From Eukaryota sp. TZLM1-RC (lineage: Eukaryota; Metamonada: BaSk clade): a stretch of DNA of 64,000 nt. The DNA lies in contig JAUPSS010000004.1 of the NCBI GenBank assembly GCA_040285825.1, positions 6,083,658 to 6,147,657 on the forward strand, in the 5' to 3' direction. Shown piece by piece: positions 1 to 11,100 of the stretch. The translations under genes and the position numbers were made by a program. Below the pieces are notes generated by a model. That model had not been told where the DNA came from. It saw only the letters and a list, made by a program, of their open reading frames with translations, and searched no databases. Every line of letters starts with the position of its first letter. The stretch's first letter is position 1.

Positions 1-395
1 GAGTTAAGTGTGCTATTGAATAGAAAATTATTTTCTCACAATTGCTCGTGTGGATGTGATTAACTGAGTATTTAGTGGTGAGGATTTCTTCATTGGTTAA
101 GTCAAATCATTCTTTAAATGAAACTCAAATGGCACGTTGCGTAAGATTATTCCATGTTGTTCTTAATTTAGTCGAATTCTAAACGAAGTTGGTCCAGTTC
201 GTTGTTTGTTAAGGGGATAAGTTCTCAATTGATGCAAATTAATTACCTTTGTTGCATTCCACAGCAGTGACCAAAGGAAAAGCTTTATTAATTAACAGAA
301 AATAAACTTCAACTATTGCCACGTCATCGCACGTGATTTGATGTTATCCAAAACCTAACACCTTTAATTGAACAAAGACAGGAATTATGTCACAA

Positions 396-545
396 ACAAC
401 TAAAGATCCACATCCTCAAACCCTCACCCCTTAACATAGACAGAGTTTGTAATTAGAGATTCTCCAAGATGACCAAAAGTTGATATCGAATGAGAAATTA
501 AATTTATCATTCACTCATTTTACTTCGAAAACACAATTCTATCTT
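396..545 (-). mobile_element. C-terminal relic of a non-LTR retroelement
   Basis: Read on the minus strand this stretch gives a broken peptide containing LISHSISTFGHLGESL and ending GFEDVDL before a stop. It matches the relic at 58605-58770 (LISHSLSSFGKFSESL ... GFEDVEL) in spacing and sequence, so it is the extreme C-terminus of the same element family. An internal stop and the absence of upstream coding show it is dead. The family assignment follows from comparison with longer copies in this window that carry the zinc-knuckle and endonuclease region. Confidence 0.6.
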
Positions 546-555
546 ACCAATCACT

Positions 556-768
556 ATGAGTAATAAATCTTCCAGTTCTTTCATGACAATAACGCCAGGG
601 TCTTCAAAGAGTGCCAAAGCAGCCTTACCTAAAGATGTCAGCAAATATCAAACAAAGGGATTGATATTGAATTGGGCTTGGGGATTGTGGATAGAAAAGA
701 TGGGTGTCACGTGTATAGCAATTTTTGTATTTTTCCCAGCAAGAAAATATTATTTACACTTAAATTAA
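556..768 (+). CDS. possible small single-span membrane protein, 70 aa
   Basis: A short ATG-initiated reading frame begins just after the retroelement relic. The N-terminal half is Ser/Lys-rich and basic. A Trp-rich stretch (NWAWGLWIEKMG) leads into a hydrophobic segment (VTCIAIFVFF) and a short basic tail, the layout of a small tail-anchored protein. No family was recognised. The base composition is less AT-rich than the surroundings, which mildly favours a real gene. It could also be a chance frame or one exon of a gene with a tiny intron. Confidence 0.28.
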   Translation: MSNKSSSSFMTITPGSSKSAKAALPKDVSKYQTKGLILNWAWGLWIEKMGVTCIAIFVFFPARKYYLHLN

Positions 769-1452
769 TTGAATTTTCCTTTAAAGAATTACAGGGTCAA
801 TAGACATAATATTTAAAAAAATACACTTCTAGATAAAAACAAGAACACCCAAATCTCCTACTGTCAAACCCATAAATGCTCTGATGTAACGAGTACTAAC
901 GATGTTGAGGACATAAAGAATTAACCTTGGTAAAAATGCTTCTAAAAAGTGATCTACTGGATCAGAGTGACACGTAAGTTAAGTGTGGCCTCTGTCATTA
1001 TTATTCACCTCACTCTTAAAAGTAATACAATGTTCAAAGTTCGAAACATGAGTAAACGAGTGAGATTTTCCACACATTGTCATGTCATAGGCTTATGCCT
1101 TTTTGTCAAACAATTCTACATGAACTTAGTAAATGATTGCTTGGATTGAAATTAAAGCCAATCAATTGGAATCTATATTCTACTCAACAATATATTGTCG
1201 ATAGACGTGATTCAGGTATTATTATACCATATAAACCTACTCAAAAATTACATCATTTTAAACAATTTTAAACTGAAAAATAAAAAACGATAATAGTCTT
1301 CAATTCACGACAAAATTGAGTGAAAAGATGAATGAAATAAAAACTCAACATCCAAATCTGCAACAATAGAAATTTTATGATATTCTGGGGTGGTACGAAA
1401 GGAAACTTGAACCGATGGAAGCAACTTGAACTATTAGTGTTGTTTTAGTGTA
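769..1452. other. AT-rich intergenic stretch, nothing recognised
   Basis: Only short frames without family resemblance occur here. No RNA gene, inverted repeat or convincing coding was seen. The right boundary is the start of a retroelement fragment. Confidence 0.5.
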
Positions 1453-1990
1453 TTAGAAGCCTTTCTCTGAATAATTTTGGTTCTGATGATAGAGGTGATG
1501 TATACTGTGATTGGATTGACAATTCTGAAGCTATTGTTGACTTTGTCTCATGTTGCAAATGATACTTTGGTTCACAGAAGAAAACTTAATCCTGTGGCTG
1601 CTCTGGATTTTAAAGCAAAAGAGAAACATAGAAAATATGATAAAGATATTGAAGAGGCTAATGTCGATAGAAATACACAGCTGGTTTTTATTGCTTTCCC
1701 ATTTTCGATAAATGGAAGATTATCAGATGAAGCAGAAACTTTTTTGAATGACTTCCAAAAAATGGTGCAAGAAAAAACAATGAAAAGATTTGATATTTTT
1801 TTACGGCGTTCACGGATTCAATTTGCCATTATTAATAGATTACCACGGTTTTTTCAATCGAATAAGAGAAGCTTTAGCTAGACAGCAAGCAGATCAAGAT
1901 TTTGTAGAGGAAATCTTGGTTCAATGATAGACGTCCCATTTGTTATGAGTTAATTTAATTAAGTGTGCAGATTCAATAAATATATCTATA
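1453..1990 (+). mobile_element. 3' fragment of non-LTR retroelement (restriction-like endonuclease type, family 1)
   Basis: This fragment encodes the end of the element ORF. It starts within DDRGDVYCDWIDNSEAIVDF, continues through KAKEKHRKYDKDIEEANVD, and ends near FAIINRLPRFF followed by RIREALARQQADQDFVEEIL. It is nearly identical to 57980-58505. The RGD...VDF and KHRKYD pattern fits a PD-(D/E)XK-like endonuclease after the zinc knuckle, as in RLE-type non-LTR elements. Frame changes are present, for example an extra T run near 1850. The shared non-coding tail (TTAAGTGTGCA then CAATAAA) marks the 3' end about 40 bp before the next gene. Confidence 0.75.
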
Positions 1991-2026
1991 ATAAGCCTAT
2001 AATAGTAAACAACTTTTCATAGCATC

Positions 2027-3649
2027 ATGTCACCCATTTCTCCAAAACGTACTGTGTTCGCTGTTGTTGTTCTAAGCTCACTTGTCCTCTCATTCTTTTT
2101 TGCAAGTCCTTTTATTACCTTATTCAGTACCGACTCACCTTCGCAAAATCCGTTAGGAGATGACTACGGCTACAGCGGCACTATCAACGACATCCGTAAA
2201 CGCCAGTTTCCACAACTGAGTGACAATGTGTATTTGGACTACGCCGGTGCCGGAATACCTGCCAAGACTCAGGCACAGCAGCTCTATGACCTTCTTACCA
2301 CTTCCTCTCTCGGTAACCCACATACTAGGTCACCGTCCTCACAGCGTTCTACAAAAGGAGTCAACGATGCAAGAAAAGCCGTCATGAAGCACTTTAACCT
2401 TAGCCCTGACCAGTATTCTGTCATTTTTACTTCTGGTACCACCGCTGGTCTCCGCATGATCTCGGAAGGTCTTTCTTTCACATCTGACTCAAACTTTGTC
2501 TACACCATAGATAACCATGTGTCAGTACTAGGTATGCGAAAAAGTGTTCTTTCCGCTGGTGGTCACTTCAAGGCGCTACATTTTAATGAAGTTTTTGAAT
2601 ATGTTTCCAGCATAAATTCAGAATTACAACAATTAAACAAAACCAATGCGATCAATATCTTTGCTTTCCCTGCACAGTCCAACTTTGCCGGCAATCGTTA
2701 CCCTTTAGATATTATTAATAAAATTTACCAAGATTGTGACGAAAAAGGGGTCAGAAGATGGTTAATCACTCTTGACGCCGCATCTATGGTGTCTTGTTGC
2801 TGCTTTAACATGTCAAATATAGAATCATCACCTGATTTTCTGCCAATATCTTTTTATAAAATGTTTGGCTATCCCACTGGTTTGGGGGCATTAATTGCTA
2901 AGAATTCCGCCTTGGATTTAGTTAATCCTTCTTATTTTGGCGGTGGTACTGTCACTGCAGTATTACCAGACAGAGATTGGGAGGTTAAAAGAAAATCTCA
3001 TGCTGCGAGACTGGAATTTGGGACAATTTCATTTACAGATATTTCAAGTTTGACTTTTGGCTTGGATTTCATGGAACAGTTGGGAATGGAAAACATTGCC
3101 AAACATACAATGAGCTTAACTTATCACCTAGCTGAAAATTTGGCCAATTTGACACATTCAAATGGTCAACCATTAGTCTGTCTTTACGGAAACTTTCCTA
3201 ATTCAACAAAATCAATGCCTGGCTCTGTGGGTCAAGGACCAATAGTTGCATTCACCCTCAAAAAATCTAATGGAGAAACTATTCCTCACAGTGCCGTACT
3301 TAAACACTGCACAAATAATAATATTTCTATAAGAGCTGGCTGCGTTTGTAATCATGGTTCTTGTTTTTACATGGCCGGGGTCGCGGATGAGGAGGTTTAT
3401 GCAAGGTTCAAGGCTGGGTGTGAATGTGACGGCGGTTGTTGTGCTTCAGTTGGAGAGCTTCCAGGCCAAGTCAATCAAAATTTGATTGATAAGTCTTTTG
3501 TCAGTCTACGCAGTCAAAATCATTGTTGGGAAGATTTTTATCCAAGAGGTCAGTTTGCGGGTATTTTACGAGCTTCTATTGGTGCTCCCACAACATTAGA
3601 GGATGTCAATGCTTTAGTCGAGGCTTTAAAATATTTTATCGATAGTTGA
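2027..3649 (+). CDS. membrane-anchored MOCOS-like class V aminotransferase
   Basis: This 540-residue protein resembles the N-terminal PLP-dependent domain of molybdenum cofactor sulfurase (MOCOS/ABA3), which uses a cysteine desulfurase reaction to sulfurate Moco enzymes. Visible signatures are LDYAGAG near the N-terminus, NPHTRSPSS, VIFTSGTTAGLRM, FAFPAQSNFAGNRYPL, the DAAS aspartate, SFYKMFGYPTGLGAL with the probable Schiff-base Lys near residue 281, YFGGGTV, and RAGCVCNHGSC with the probable catalytic Cys near residue 439. It ends in the family's usual RASIGAPTTLEDV. The C-terminal MOSC domain of full-length MOCOS is absent. A hydrophobic segment at about residues 10-33 predicts an N-terminal signal anchor, which is unusual for this family. 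A Cys-rich insert (CECDGGCC) follows the active-site loop. The ATG is the first in frame. Family assignment is strong; the substrate and target enzyme are inferred and uncertain. Confidence 0.85.
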   Translation: MSPISPKRTVFAVVVLSSLVLSFFFASPFITLFSTDSPSQNPLGDDYGYSGTINDIRKRQFPQLSDNVYLDYAGAGIPAKTQAQQLYDLLTTSSLGNPHTRSPSSQRSTKGVNDARKAVMKHFNLSPDQYSVIFTSGTTAGLRMISEGLSFTSDSNFVYTIDNHVSVLGMRKSVLSAGGHFKALHFNEVFEYVSSINSELQQLNKTNAINIFAFPAQSNFAGNRYPLDIINKIYQDCDEKGVRRWLITLDAASMVSCCCFNMSNIESSPDFLPISFYKMFGYPTGLGALIAKNSALDLVNPSYFGGGTVTAVLPDRDWEVKRKSHAARLEFGTISFTDISSLTFGLDFMEQLGMENIAKHTMSLTYHLAENLANLTHSNGQPLVCLYGNFPNSTKSMPGSVGQGPIVAFTLKKSNGETIPHSAVLKHCTNNNISIRAGCVCNHGSCFYMAGVADEEVYARFKAGCECDGGCCASVGELPGQVNQNLIDKSFVSLRSQNHCWEDFYPRGQFAGILRASIGAPTTLEDVNALVEALKYFIDS

Positions 3650-4014
3650 TAGACGTTTTGTTTTTTTTGTTTTGTGCATCTTATAAATTTATTGTAGTAT
3701 ATGTTTTCACTTATCTCAGTAAATTCTATACTGATGAATTTCCATATCATTTAATCCAAAAATGTGCAGTGAATTCCACAAATACAATGTAATTTTGTTG
3801 ATTCAAACCATTATTCATCATCAATTCATGCTTTAGTCACACTTTTCCAATTTTGTTTTTTTGAGAAAATTTCAATTCAATAACATAGAAAATGTGTAAC
3901 AATAATTACTCAGAAATTGAGTCAAAAAAGAGATTGGTTTCATGTTCATCAACAAAAATTGAACAAGATGAACTACAGTTTATTGTTAAAAAACTAAAAC
4001 AAAAAGAAAAAAGT
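3650..4014. other. intergenic region between convergent genes
   Basis: AT-rich 3' flanks of two convergent genes. No further coding or repeat was seen. Confidence 0.5.
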
Positions 4015-4920
4015 TTAAACGCACAAATCCCGATCATATAATTCAAAATTATCTGGTACAGTAATTATTTCTGCAGCTTTTTTCAATGCTTTTTTCAAAT
4101 TTTCCTTCTTCAACACCAAAACCAACCTCTCAGTTTTGACATCAAAATCAAATTGACCAGGTTTATCATCTGCAAAGTGATATGGTATGGTGAAAGAATA
4201 GCTTGAATGTTGATCAAAGACCTCATCCTCGAATTTGGTATAAAAAGGGGTGCAATCAACTTGTGGAACGACTGAACGTTTCTTTTTCTTTTTCTTTCCA
4301 CCTAATTTGGGAATATCGAGCACTGGAGTATATTTATATGTTAAATAAATAAAGTATTCAAAATCAAACTCAGCAACCCCATCTTCGACGGCCCATGACA
4401 GTTCTTCTTCACAACTCTGCCAGAGGGGGATGGCGAGTTCGTTTGGAATATTGATCATACGTTCATGGATTAAGAGACCTGTTTTCTCAGAAATTCTCGA
4501 GTTTAGTAGTTCATCCAATGTGTCTTTATACTTTTGAGGACACTTTTTCAGAAGATAAGTGACCAATTGTGACATAAACTCAGTGGAGCGATGTACAGAA
4601 ACATTGAGACAAGTGAGGAAGGCTAGAACATCTTCTTCGTCTGATACTCTGATTGTAGATCCAACAAATTCTTGATCTGCTATAGCCATAGCTAATTCTC
4701 CTGCAGAAAACGAGTTTTTGTCCAGGTACCCATTTAAGAACATTCTTATGGTGGATGCATCAACAGGACGAGGCCTAAAGCATTCAAAGGATACCTCAAT
4801 AGGTCCTGGTTCTTCCGTGTCGGAATCATCTTCTTTCTGATCTAGAGAAGGTTCAAGGTTTGAATCACTATCTTCAAGTTCTTCATCAGACTGGGGCCCT
4901 GACTGACGCCTCTTGGTCAT
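4015..4920 (-). CDS. BCP1: BCCIP/BCP1 family protein
   Basis: This 301-residue protein matches the BCCIP (BRCA2- and CDKN1A-interacting) / yeast Bcp1 family, nuclear proteins that act as chaperone/export factors in ribosomal large-subunit biogenesis. An acidic, Ser-rich N-terminal tail of about 40 residues is followed by the core starting VSFECFRPRPVDASTI. The family hallmark GLLIHERMINIPNELAIPLW lies in the middle, then a conserved YFIYLTYKYTP block, a Lys-rich loop (GGKKKKKKR) and FYTKFEDEVF. The length is typical. The start is the only upstream in-frame ATG and keeps the acidic tail. No intron is needed. A relative of the 5060-5160 repeat lies just upstream. Confidence 0.88.
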   Translation of the reverse strand: MTKRRQSGPQSDEELEDSDSNLEPSLDQKEDDSDTEEPGPIEVSFECFRPRPVDASTIRMFLNGYLDKNSFSAGELAMAIADQEFVGSTIRVSDEEDVLAFLTCLNVSVHRSTEFMSQLVTYLLKKCPQKYKDTLDELLNSRISEKTGLLIHERMINIPNELAIPLWQSCEEELSWAVEDGVAEFDFEYFIYLTYKYTPVLDIPKLGGKKKKKKRSVVPQVDCTPFYTKFEDEVFDQHSSYSFTIPYHFADDKPGQFDFDVKTERLVLVLKKENLKKALKKAAEIITVPDNFELYDRDLCV

Positions 4921-5059
4921 TATTGTAACAAAAAGTGGTGGGGTTGGTTGTGGTTTTGATCAACTACAAAACAAGGTGGTGTTTTGTATTTGTTTTTGTA
5001 TTACATTGTATTTATACAAAACACAAATTACAATGCTATACCCATCATGGGCAAACAGA

Positions 5060-5160
5060 AACTTTGTTTTAAGAAGCTATTTTCTAATATCGGGTGACAG
5101 TGGCAATAAGAAAAAGAATATAAAGGCTGGGAAATATGAAATTTCACTTGCTCAAACATG
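5060..5160 (+). repeat. dispersed ~100-bp repeat, copy 1
   Basis: This stretch resembles the minus strand of 25195-25300. Both read FVLRSYxxISGDxGxKKKNIKA followed by a related KYxISL, with scattered substitutions. A conserved frame between two distant copies suggests a relic of an unidentified mobile-element ORF. Confidence 0.6.
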
Positions 5161-5224
5161 AAATAAGAGAATATAAAAGTCAGGGAAAACAATGAAAAAG
5201 TAATACTTTTAATAAACTTACACA

Positions 5225-6671
5225 ATTGACAATAAATCATAACTAATGGGACGAAATTCATGGAACCAAAATTTCCTCTGCAAAATCTGCTTGCTGTCTA
5301 GCTAAAGCTTGTCAAGTTCGATTGAAAAACCGAGGTAATCTGTTTATAATGGCAAATTGAATTCAAGAGCGCCATCAAAAGATATCAATTCTTTTCATTG
5401 TTTTTTCTTGAACCATTGTTTTGGAAATCATTCAAAAAGGTTTCTGTTTCTGCTAATAGTCTCCCATATATCGAATAGGGGAAAGCAATAAAAACTAGTG
5501 CTGTATTTCCACCAGCATTAGCTTCTTCCATATCTTTGTCATATTTTCTATGTTTTTCTTGGGTCTTAAATTCGAGAGCATCCTCACGATTGAGTTTTCG
5601 TCTTTGAACCAAAGTGTCATTTGCAACATTACAGGAGACAAAGTCAACATCAGCTTCACAGTTCTCACTTCAATCACAATATTCATTGCCTCTATCATCA
5701 GAACCAAAATTATTCAATGACAGTGTTTCCTTCAGCAGAGGCTCTTTGATACACGAAATTCTTGCAATTCGTGCCACATTAAAACATTGTTTTTAACAGC
5801 ATCATGTAATGAGAACGATAAGTTATCAATTTCGAACAATTCAGAGCATGACGCAAAGTGAGCCGAGGTGAATTCGAACAAATACCTTTTTCTTTTGATA
5901 ATGATTGATTAATGGGGACATTCAAATATAATCTCATTTTTGTTACAAACGCTTCATTGATGTCACACAGTTCAAATGTTTATGTTACAATGGTCACGAA
6001 CAGTGACGAATCTGATCACAAACACCTTCTTCCAATAACAAAGGGTGGAGATCTTGATTTAAAAAAGCCAAGCTGCATATATTTTTATAAAGATCATTTT
6101 CATACATTCCAGTCAGTCGTTTCTGTAAAGTTCGAAGAGTCTATTTTAAATTTAAATAATTCTTTTAAGGAAAATTTCCATTGAATTATTGGGGAAAGCA
6201 TCAACTCCATTTTTCTGCCTCAATTTTTGAAATTCCTTCATTTAATGCAAAAATAGTAAAGCTTTGCGTTGTCATTAATAAATCTTCCCAATCGGCAAAT
6301 CTTTTAGAAAACTCAAAAATTGTATTTCTACATCCACCAATAAAAGCACATGAAGTAAGAATAGAAGCTTTTGTCCAACCTAAACCGCCATAATGTGGAC
6401 TCAGATAAGCATGATCAGGAATTTGGAACATTTTACATCTCAGTAATTGTGACAAGACTATTGCACGTAATTCATCAAACTTCTTGGCCAAAGCCCTAGT
6501 GATAAGAGGATTTGTAGATTGAAATATATGATTAAAGTTGGAACTAAAACACAGTCTTATAATGGTATATTTGATATGTTTTTGTATATCTAAATTCATC
6601 ATTCGGTCAAGTTTGTCAGAAATTGAGTTCAATTTTTTCTTAATAAATTCAAATAGGTAATTGTTCTTCAA
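5225..6671 (-). mobile_element. non-LTR retroelement fragment, family 1 (degenerate)
   Basis: A minus-strand copy runs from the region after the reverse-transcriptase palm to the 3' end. The 6201-6671 part reads KLDRMMNLDIQKHIKYTIIR, then FQIPDHAYLSPHYGGLGWTK, and closely matches 57060-57480. The middle (about 5750-5960) carries the remains of the zinc-knuckle region, and 5385-5707 encodes the endonuclease region (KTQEKHRKYDKDMEEAN) in two broken frames. The last codons (RLPRFF, then ARQQAD) and the CAATTGTG-side tail lie at 5225-5350. Several stops and frameshifts make it a pseudogene. It abuts a Ty3/gypsy fragment at its upstream end. Confidence 0.75.
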
Positions 6672-6699
6672 CTTTGTGAGGTGCCAAATTTCTCACATG

Positions 6700-7031
6700 T
6701 TAGACTCCAGGGGTTTTGGGTTTGATATCGACTATTCTAGACAACATGTCAGCCCAATGATTCTCCTCGCCTGCGGTGTTGACTACATCAAAATTGAATT
6801 CTGACAATATTGGTAGCCATCTCTTCACAATTCTGTTCTTTTCAGAAGCTGATATGAAATATACTAAGTTTCTATGATCAGTGAATATAGTTAATTTCCT
6901 CGAAAATAAATAATTTTCTAATCTACTGTCAGTGAGAATTGGTAAAATTGCATACAACTCTTTCTGAAGTACAGACCAATTCTTTTGTAAAGTTGATAAT
7001 AATCTGCTAAAGAAGGCAATAGGTACTACCT
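6700..7031 (-). mobile_element. Ty3/gypsy retrotransposon fragment: RT end and RNase H
   Basis: The minus strand reads VPIAFFSRLLSTLQKNW, then QKELYAILPILTD, LTIFTDHRNLVYF, NRIVKRWLPILSEFNFD and ENHWADMLSR. This is the standard order of the connection and RNase H region of Ty3/gypsy polyproteins, in which the TDH aspartate and the AD near the end belong to the active site. No protease, integrase or LTRs are visible nearby, so this is an isolated fragment of about 330 bp. Confidence 0.85.
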
Positions 7032-8133
7032 AATTAGCGGTCATATTTCCAATTTTTTATCTTAAAATAATTCACTACATTTTTTTCTGTTTTTGACATT
7101 TGTTGTCGAAAAGCATAATACTGACCACTGCTTTGTGAAACAATTTCACTTTTCAGAATGAAATAGTTGTAATTATACTTTGAAGTGATAACATTGTTGG
7201 AAGTCAGTCTATTCCTGCTGGAACAAGATCACTCACCGCTGATGGAACTATATTTTTTTTACAAAAACCTTCAACCCTGCACAATTGATTGGATGTAACG
7301 TCTAAGAATCATAAAAATAATTCAATAAACAGTGGCAATCACGGCACAAATGTGCTAATCACCAATATGCACGTTTTACCCAAAATCAATTTACTCAAAT
7401 AAACTATCATTTTTCAATTCAAGCAAAAAAACAGCATATGTATGAATTCCTTCATTATTCAATGATCATAGTGTCAACACCGCATCCTAATCAAGGAGGT
7501 CACTTAACCTTGTATTTAACCCTACATTTTAATAATGAAAATATCTGTCTATTTTTTTAGTAAATGCAAAATTGAAGAACATTCACCGAATGAAACCATT
7601 GTGACCGATGTGGCTCAATGAATTCTATATTTGATGCCTAAACAGAATGGAAAATTAAACAAACGTAATTGAAAATGCACCAAAGATAATCACAACTATT
7701 TGTCAAGCTTCATCATGGTATTTTGTTTTGAATGATACTGTTGGAAAATGTATCTTTCAAACACCAATCATTTGCCACATGAATGTTGGTGCTGAATCAA
7801 AGTAGACATAATTCAGCACTCTATAGAAACTGCATCTAGTTCTTTTGTCTTGGGAGAGATGAATTATTTGGATGTTGATTTTTAAGTTTTCTGATAGATA
7901 AATTTAAATAAAAAACATTATTACAAAATAGAAATAAGGGACGTCCCCTCTGCAAGATATACTCATGCATTTTTCCTAAAACAGACAAACATTAAAATGA
8001 ATATGAAAATGCCAGAAAATGTTAAAACATATTTAGTTTAATTGATAATTAATAACACCGAATTTATCAATAAATAATCACAATACACAATAACAAATAG
8101 TAACTCTCAATGAACGCAAATTGAAGAAAATCT
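7032..8133. other. intergenic region with a small retroelement tail at 7810-7887 (+)
   Basis: Mostly featureless AT-rich DNA. At 7810-7887 the plus strand reads SSSFVLGEMNYLDVDF then a stop, matching the C-terminal end of the retroelement relic at 52221-52350 (TSSCFVLGEMDYLNVEL). Nothing else was recognised. Confidence 0.5.
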
Positions 8134-11100
8134 CTAACAATTCCTAATGTACTTACTCATCCCATTTGTTTCAAAGAAATCAATAATTTCCAAACCATTA
8201 GACAACTCTTTGATCCCATTGGAAAGACCTGGTTTGATCAAAGGCAAAGAATTCAATACAAAATTAACAAAAGATGCAAACCGTTTACAGCAAAAACTGC
8301 ACTCCTTGACGCATCCACAACCGCACTCCTCAGTTTCTGCTGACTGCATTGAATTTAGAGAAAGAAAGAATTGAATAGTAGAAAGAAACGCATTAATAAT
8401 GTCATTAATGGAGACCAATTCTTTTGCTAAAAAAGAATTTAAAACTCCACAGAAACGTAGAGTTAGGGTTTGATTACATGTCATGGAGAACAAACCTGTA
8501 AATATTTTAAACAGCAACGACTTCCGCTCACTAGGGGGTGGTAGTAATCGTTTCTGTTCAATAATATTCCTCAACTTCCCTGCACTGTATTGACTCAACA
8601 TTTGAATAATCTCATTCGCAATAGAATCAAGTGTATCTGTAGACTCAACACTTCGAGTTGTAGGAAGTTCTCCATTAAAGACACCACTACTAAGTTTTCC
8701 TTTCATTGAATTTGGTATACGACCAAGGACTGTACCAAACGAATTGTTGTTGATTAGAGTACTAACTATAATGGTCCTAACAAAATGGATAAACCTAATG
8801 AAACAATAATTACAACAGCTCAAACAGCCACAGCGACAATTTTCATTAGCCACTTGGTTCTCACTTGACTTTTGACAACTAGTTATGCAAAATTTCTGGA
8901 ATCCACTTTCTAAATTTGCAAAATCCAACAATTCTACCCCACACAACGAGCTCAGTAATTTACCAAAATTTTGAATTGATAGACCAGGGTAATAGGCCTG
9001 AAAGAGTGAGGTAAACATCTGAAAAACAAAGTCATTTTTATGAGTATTTGACTTGAGAATATCTGCCTCCTGAATAGTTTTTCGAATTTCTTGTGGCTTC
9101 TGAGTAATTAAGGACGAAATAGCGACTCGAGCTAACTGTTGAAGTGATAACTGATGGTTTGAGGCAGGATTATTAGCTACTTCAGAACCCTTTTTGTTTT
9201 TCTTCTTATTCTTATTCTTGTCTTTCTTGGCATCTTGATGTGAATTATTGAAGGAATTAGATGGCTGCGGTGACATTTGGAGAAGCAATTGGTTGATTGA
9301 AGTAGAACTTCCATCAATGATTTCAGAACCCTTTTTGTTTTTCTTCTTATTCTTCTTCTGCTCTTTCTTGGCATGTTGGTGTAAATTATTCGAGGAATTA
9401 GAAGGCTCTACCTCAGTAGAGTCGGTGAAAGCTAAATAAAGAAGGTTTTTCGATTTCTTGACCGGACCATTTTTCAAAATTTCGATAATTTCGGCATTAT
9501 AAAAAAAGGAAGCATTTTCAAAGCATTTAAGAAACTTCACCAAGCTGTTACTGCAAGATAAACAAGAAACTAGAACATTACAATCACAAGAAGTTTCACT
9601 AATATTCATTCCTTCAACATTCAACGTGTTCGATTTCATGATTTTCTGCTGAGTAAATATTTTCAAAGCAAAACGAATGTCCTTAATTGAAACAATGCAA
9701 CAGTTGACCAAGCTTTCGATTAATCCAATAGCTTGGCTGATAGTAGATTGCGAAACATTTTGAACAAAGAGTAGGTCAAGAACTTCACTGATGAAAAGAC
9801 ACCGCATTGAAGAGGTCTCTGAAATAAGACTTGTCGTGATTGATTTTCTTAAAATTTTGGTCTTAGTAGTGGAAAGCCTTCCGACAATGTCCACGGCAAG
9901 GTGATGGAGCTTGTGGAAATAAAACTCTCTTACATCATTGCTTCGTGGTAGTAAAGATGCTGAATTATTGAGTAAATTTTTGGCGAAATATTGGCGTTGA
10001 CGGGCAGGAATAGAGGAAAGCATATCAGAAAAATCAAGAAAAGTAATAGGGCTGACGTTGAAAAACTCTTTCAAAAATTTGACAAATTTCTGGTGACATA
10101 GATGACAAGAAGAGATCACTCCACAACTACATGATTGCTCTATTTCTGATTCACTTCTTGGACTTTCAACAACACCTTCCTTTGTTGCGTACATTTCAAT
10201 AACAAATGTTTTACATCCTGCGTACAGAGAACTTAAAGAAAAAAGGTTCTGGGAGGTTGAGACGGTCAAAAACCGAGAGAAAACATGAACAAGATGTTTC
10301 CAGTTTGGTTGAGTAAAGAAATGTTCCAATAATTCACAAACAAATCTGGAATAATCGGAAAATGAGTTGAAAAACTTATTATTCCTCACTATTTCAATCA
10401 TTTCGTCAGTTGAATGACCTTCCATTAGAGAAACAAAGTAATCTTTAGGTGAAGAAGAACTTAAGTAAACTATTCCTTCATTAGTATAACATACAGAACT
10501 CTCACATAGGAGATCTGAGTCTGAGTCTTCTTGATCTGATTTAGAGTTTTTCCTATTGGTATTAGAACCAACATCATCAATTGAGAATAAATTACCAGAA
10601 AGTCTACCATCAATGATATTTAATGCTTTTGTTAACTCGTCCAAAAGCAAGTTTCTTTTTTTGAAGCACCTAGCAGTGTTGAGTGCAGGACTTTTCTGGG
10701 ATTGGCTTAACATCGGGTCTAGCACAACTAGACCTTGGGTTGAAGTTTTGACTTTTTTGGGTAGCGACTTGATTGGAATAGGCCATTCGTGGAGAATTGA
10801 TATAGCAAAATTTATAAAATCAAAATGTAGATAAAAATTGAAAAATCCATATAATAATTGGGTTAAATTAGGTTTTCTCCGTTGTTTGTTCCACTGTTTG
10901 CTGAATGAAGCCATTCTTTTGCTCTTGATAACTGCAGTTATAGAAGAATTCCCAACAATTTCTGACACTGGAGGCAGAATAGGTGATGGCAATTTGTATG
11001 ATAAATAATGAATTACCATTAAAACAAGACAATATGAAGTAAATCCACCTTCAAAAGCGCCGGCAAGTTCATGGTCAGCTGCCCAACGTTTAACTAGTTT

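Noticed and set aside
9177-9439. Arg/Lys-rich and Phe/Leu-rich frames near 9.3 kb
   Set aside because: These are alternate-frame readings of the Lys/Asn-rich segments of the nucleotidyltransferase.
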